This document shows, piece after piece, positions 5,902-6,799 of a stretch of 6,799 nt of DNA. The position numbers were made by a program, and so were the translations under genes. Within the stretch, counting starts at the first letter, position 1. Each line of letters begins with the position of its first letter. This stretch comes from Thaumarchaeota archaeon S13 (GTDB lineage: Archaea; Thermoproteota; Nitrososphaeria; Nitrososphaerales; Nitrosopumilaceae), in NCBI GenBank assembly GCA_003724275.1, contig RHFA01000136.1, positions 1-6,799 on the forward strand, in the 5' to 3' direction. Under the pieces are notes generated by a model, which was given only the letters and a program-made list of their open reading frames with translations, was not told the origin of the DNA and did no database searches.

Positions 5902-5952
5902 ATGGCGGCGTGGGCGCGGAAGCCTCTGGAAAGAAGGAGGGCGGGCGCATGA
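5902..5952 (+). CDS. Possible 16-residue leader ORF overlapping the start of copy 2
   Basis: ATG 5902 opens a 16-codon frame encoding a very basic peptide (MAAWARKPLERRRAGA). It stops at TGA 5950-5952, overlapping the ATG of copy 2 as ATGA. A G-rich stretch (GGGGG near 5888-5892) precedes it at a workable distance. ATGA overlaps are classic for translational coupling, so the peptide could tune translation of copy 2. The ORF is short enough to be chance, and an adequate ribosome binding site for copy 2 lies inside it. Confidence 0.2.
   Translation: MAAWARKPLERRRAGA
5936..5940 (+). promoter_or_regulatory. Shine-Dalgarno site deciding the start of copy 2
   Basis: GGAGG with 8 bases before ATG 5949 is a textbook ribosome binding site. 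It contrasts with the leaderless genes on the left side of the window and selects ATG 5949 over the in-frame ATG 5859. Confidence 0.75.
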
Positions 5953-6491
5953 GCCCCACAGTCAAGCCGCCAACAATGGAGGAGTACCGCGGCCTTTATG
6001 AGGCTTATCTTGCCAGAACGGCCAATGCCAAAATAGAGCCGTTCCTTAGGATGCTCTATGACAACAAGCTAATTGACTGTGGGACAAACCCACAAAAATC
6101 AGAGCTGGACACGCGAATAAAAATTCAAAAGTTTGTGTACTTTGCGCAGGCGTGCTTTGGGCTGAATTTTGACTATAGGCACACGCTCTACATATACGGC
6201 CCACACTCCCCCACACTCGCAAATGACTATTTTCGCATCCGGGACATAAAGGACGTGCCTTCTGGAGAGCCTGGCAGCTGGCCGAGGGAGAGGGAGTTTC
6301 TGGACTTTGCAAAAGAGCATAACGATGTTGACTGGCTAGAAATTGCAAGCACGCTGGTGTACCTGCACAAAGTGTACAGGGTGCCAGCGGACGACTTGAT
6401 CGATTATGCAGAGCGGATAAAGCGCAAATTCCCGCGCCCACAGACAGAAGGCGTGTGTTCCGAGATGCGGCATGCTGGCTTTATAGGGTGA
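5949..6491 (+). CDS. YwgA/Panacea-like (DUF4065-related) protein, copy 2
   Basis: A 180-residue soluble protein, paralogous to the gene at 4384. Residues 11-180 align without gaps to copy 1 residues 30-199; the N-terminal 10 residues replace copy 1's basic extension. Residues 55-85 are fully identical in both proteins and hold the RIKIQKFVYFAQ helix and the YIYGP motif; the next residue differs (His for Tyr), giving YGPHS. Divergence is greatest at the N-terminal variable stretch (residues 20-50) and the last 20 residues, where partner specificity could lie. The family call (YwgA or Panacea/SocA-like antitoxin fold) is from motif resemblance only. Sampled rows of this gene are about 43-62% GC by hand count, against about 65-73% in sampled housekeeping rows, pointing to a separate origin. 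The start is set by GGAGG at 5936-5940 and by the TATA box at 5854. Eight bases after its stop begins a small hydrophobic ORF. Confidence 0.8.
   Translation: MSPTVKPPTMEEYRGLYEAYLARTANAKIEPFLRMLYDNKLIDCGTNPQKSELDTRIKIQKFVYFAQACFGLNFDYRHTLYIYGPHSPTLANDYFRIRDIKDVPSGEPGSWPREREFLDFAKEHNDVDWLEIASTLVYLHKVYRVPADDLIDYAERIKRKFPRPQTEGVCSEMRHAGFIG
6126..6187 (+). repeat. 62-base tract identical in both YwgA/Panacea-like genes (copy 2)
   Basis: This is the direct-repeat partner of 4618-4679. It encodes the central helix and the strand before the YGP motif. The identity includes all wobble positions, whereas the bases just outside differ. Confidence 0.9.
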
Positions 6492-6499
6492 GTTGGTGT

Positions 6500-6580
6500 A
6501 TGGGGGGCAGAGTTGTCCAGTTTGCGATTATTGCTGCTGTGCTCGTCATGGTGGCTGTGCCAGGAGAAGTGGCCCGATGA
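6500..6580 (+). CDS. Small hydrophobic ORF (26 residues) coupled to copy 2
   Basis: ATG 6500 to TGA 6578-6580 encodes 26 residues: a short polar start (MGGRVVQ), one hydrophobic span (FAIIAAVLVMVAV, about residues 8-20) and a PGEVAR end. GGTGA at 6487-6491, overlapping the stop of copy 2, could act as its ribosome binding site with 8 bases of spacing, so translation may be coupled to the gene before. It could be a real single-span membrane peptide, possibly the partner or toxin of the upstream gene. It could also be the signal peptide of a decayed secreted protein: a +1 shift near the stop continues as DDAMSAVVQVINSENGSFP up to TAA 6633-6635. Nothing here proves expression. The reading as a toxin is inference from the reported pairing of Panacea-type antitoxins with varied toxins, including small membrane peptides. 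Confidence 0.35.
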   Translation: MGGRVVQFAIIAAVLVMVAVPGEVAR

Positions 6581-6799
6581 CGCAATGTCCGCAGTTGTGC
6601 AAGTGATAAACAGTGAAAACGGATCGTTCCCATAATGGGCGTTGCGTGGTAATGCCTGCGGGCCGGGGCCTGCCTTGCGTCCCTAGCTCCGCCCCGCGCG
6701 AGTTTTTGGGCATGGGTGCCCTGTGGGCAGGGGGGCGGGATGGGCGTTGGCCCGCGGGCGCAGGTGAGCCTGGGCGCGCTCCGCCACTCCGCGCACGAC
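6581..6799. other. Right-end stretch without a supportable gene
   Basis: After the small ORF, bases 6585-6635 hold a 16-codon frame that looks like a frameshifted continuation of it. From about 6640 to the edge the DNA becomes GC-rich again and several frames on both strands stay open for about 40-55 codons, as expected from composition alone. A small hairpin (TGCCC-TGT-GGGCA, 6717-6729) and a T5 run at 6703-6707 are present, but they are too weak and wrongly ordered for a confident terminator. No RNA gene is recognised. Confidence 0.5.

Noticed and set aside
5859..5948. N-terminal extension of copy 2 from ATG 5859
   Set aside because: This ATG lies within the TATA box, so it would be upstream of the transcript start; GGAGG before ATG 5949 fits better.
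6700..6730. T5 run and small hairpin considered as a terminator
   Set aside because: The T run precedes the hairpin, the stem has only five pairs, and archaeal terminators usually need longer T tracts.
6652..6799. Open plus-strand frame from ATG 6652 to the right edge
   Set aside because: Other frames are open as well, the peptide is Gly/Arg/Pro-rich, and there is no TATA box or ribosome binding site.
1..6799. tRNA, rRNA or CRISPR array
   Set aside because: No tRNA-like cloverleaf, rRNA segment or regularly spaced short repeats were seen on reading both strands.

Overview
This window looks like the chromosome of a high-GC archaeon. The best fit is an ammonia-oxidising thaumarchaeote (Nitrososphaerota), perhaps from the sponge-associated Cenarchaeum side. 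The evidence is an archaeal-type tyrosyl-tRNA synthetase, a CbiH/CobJ corrin methyltransferase, a secreted LEA14-like protein, and archaeal TATA boxes placed 26-30 bases upstream of start codons, which implies leaderless mRNAs. The phylum is inferred from gene content and style; no sequence comparison could be run.

Bases 1-4300 are dense housekeeping-type DNA of very high GC. In order they hold: the tail of a gene with a CxxC zinc motif; a membrane-anchored LEA14-like protein; a PfkB-family kinase overlapping a dimeric dUTPase gene; a four-helix membrane protein; tyrosyl-tRNA synthetase; and, converging on it from the minus strand with overlapping 3' ends, a cobalamin-pathway methyltransferase. 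Most genes have their own TATA box, often inside or against the end of the gene before. Two of the chosen starts (GTG at 593, TTG at 4266) are supported by TATA spacing. The PfkB kinase and dUTPase share a message and could both serve nucleotide or sugar-phosphate metabolism.

Bases 4300-6799 are accessory in character. Two direct paralogues (4384-4983 and 5949-6491, about 72% identical in protein by hand alignment) flank a broken IS630-like transposase. Both are much less GC-rich than the genes to the left. They carry a motif (K-x-Q-K-hydrophobic-x-Y ... Y-G-P-Y/H-S) that recalls the YwgA/Panacea (DUF4065, SocA-like antitoxin) group. A 62-base tract is identical between them although the surrounding sequence has diverged, which suggests gene conversion or strong selection. 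The second copy has a Shine-Dalgarno leader, unlike its leaderless neighbours. It is followed 8 bases later by a 26-codon hydrophobic ORF whose candidate ribosome binding site overlaps its stop codon. A toxin-antitoxin-like or defence module is a possible reading, but function is not shown by the sequence. The last 160 bases hold no supportable gene.
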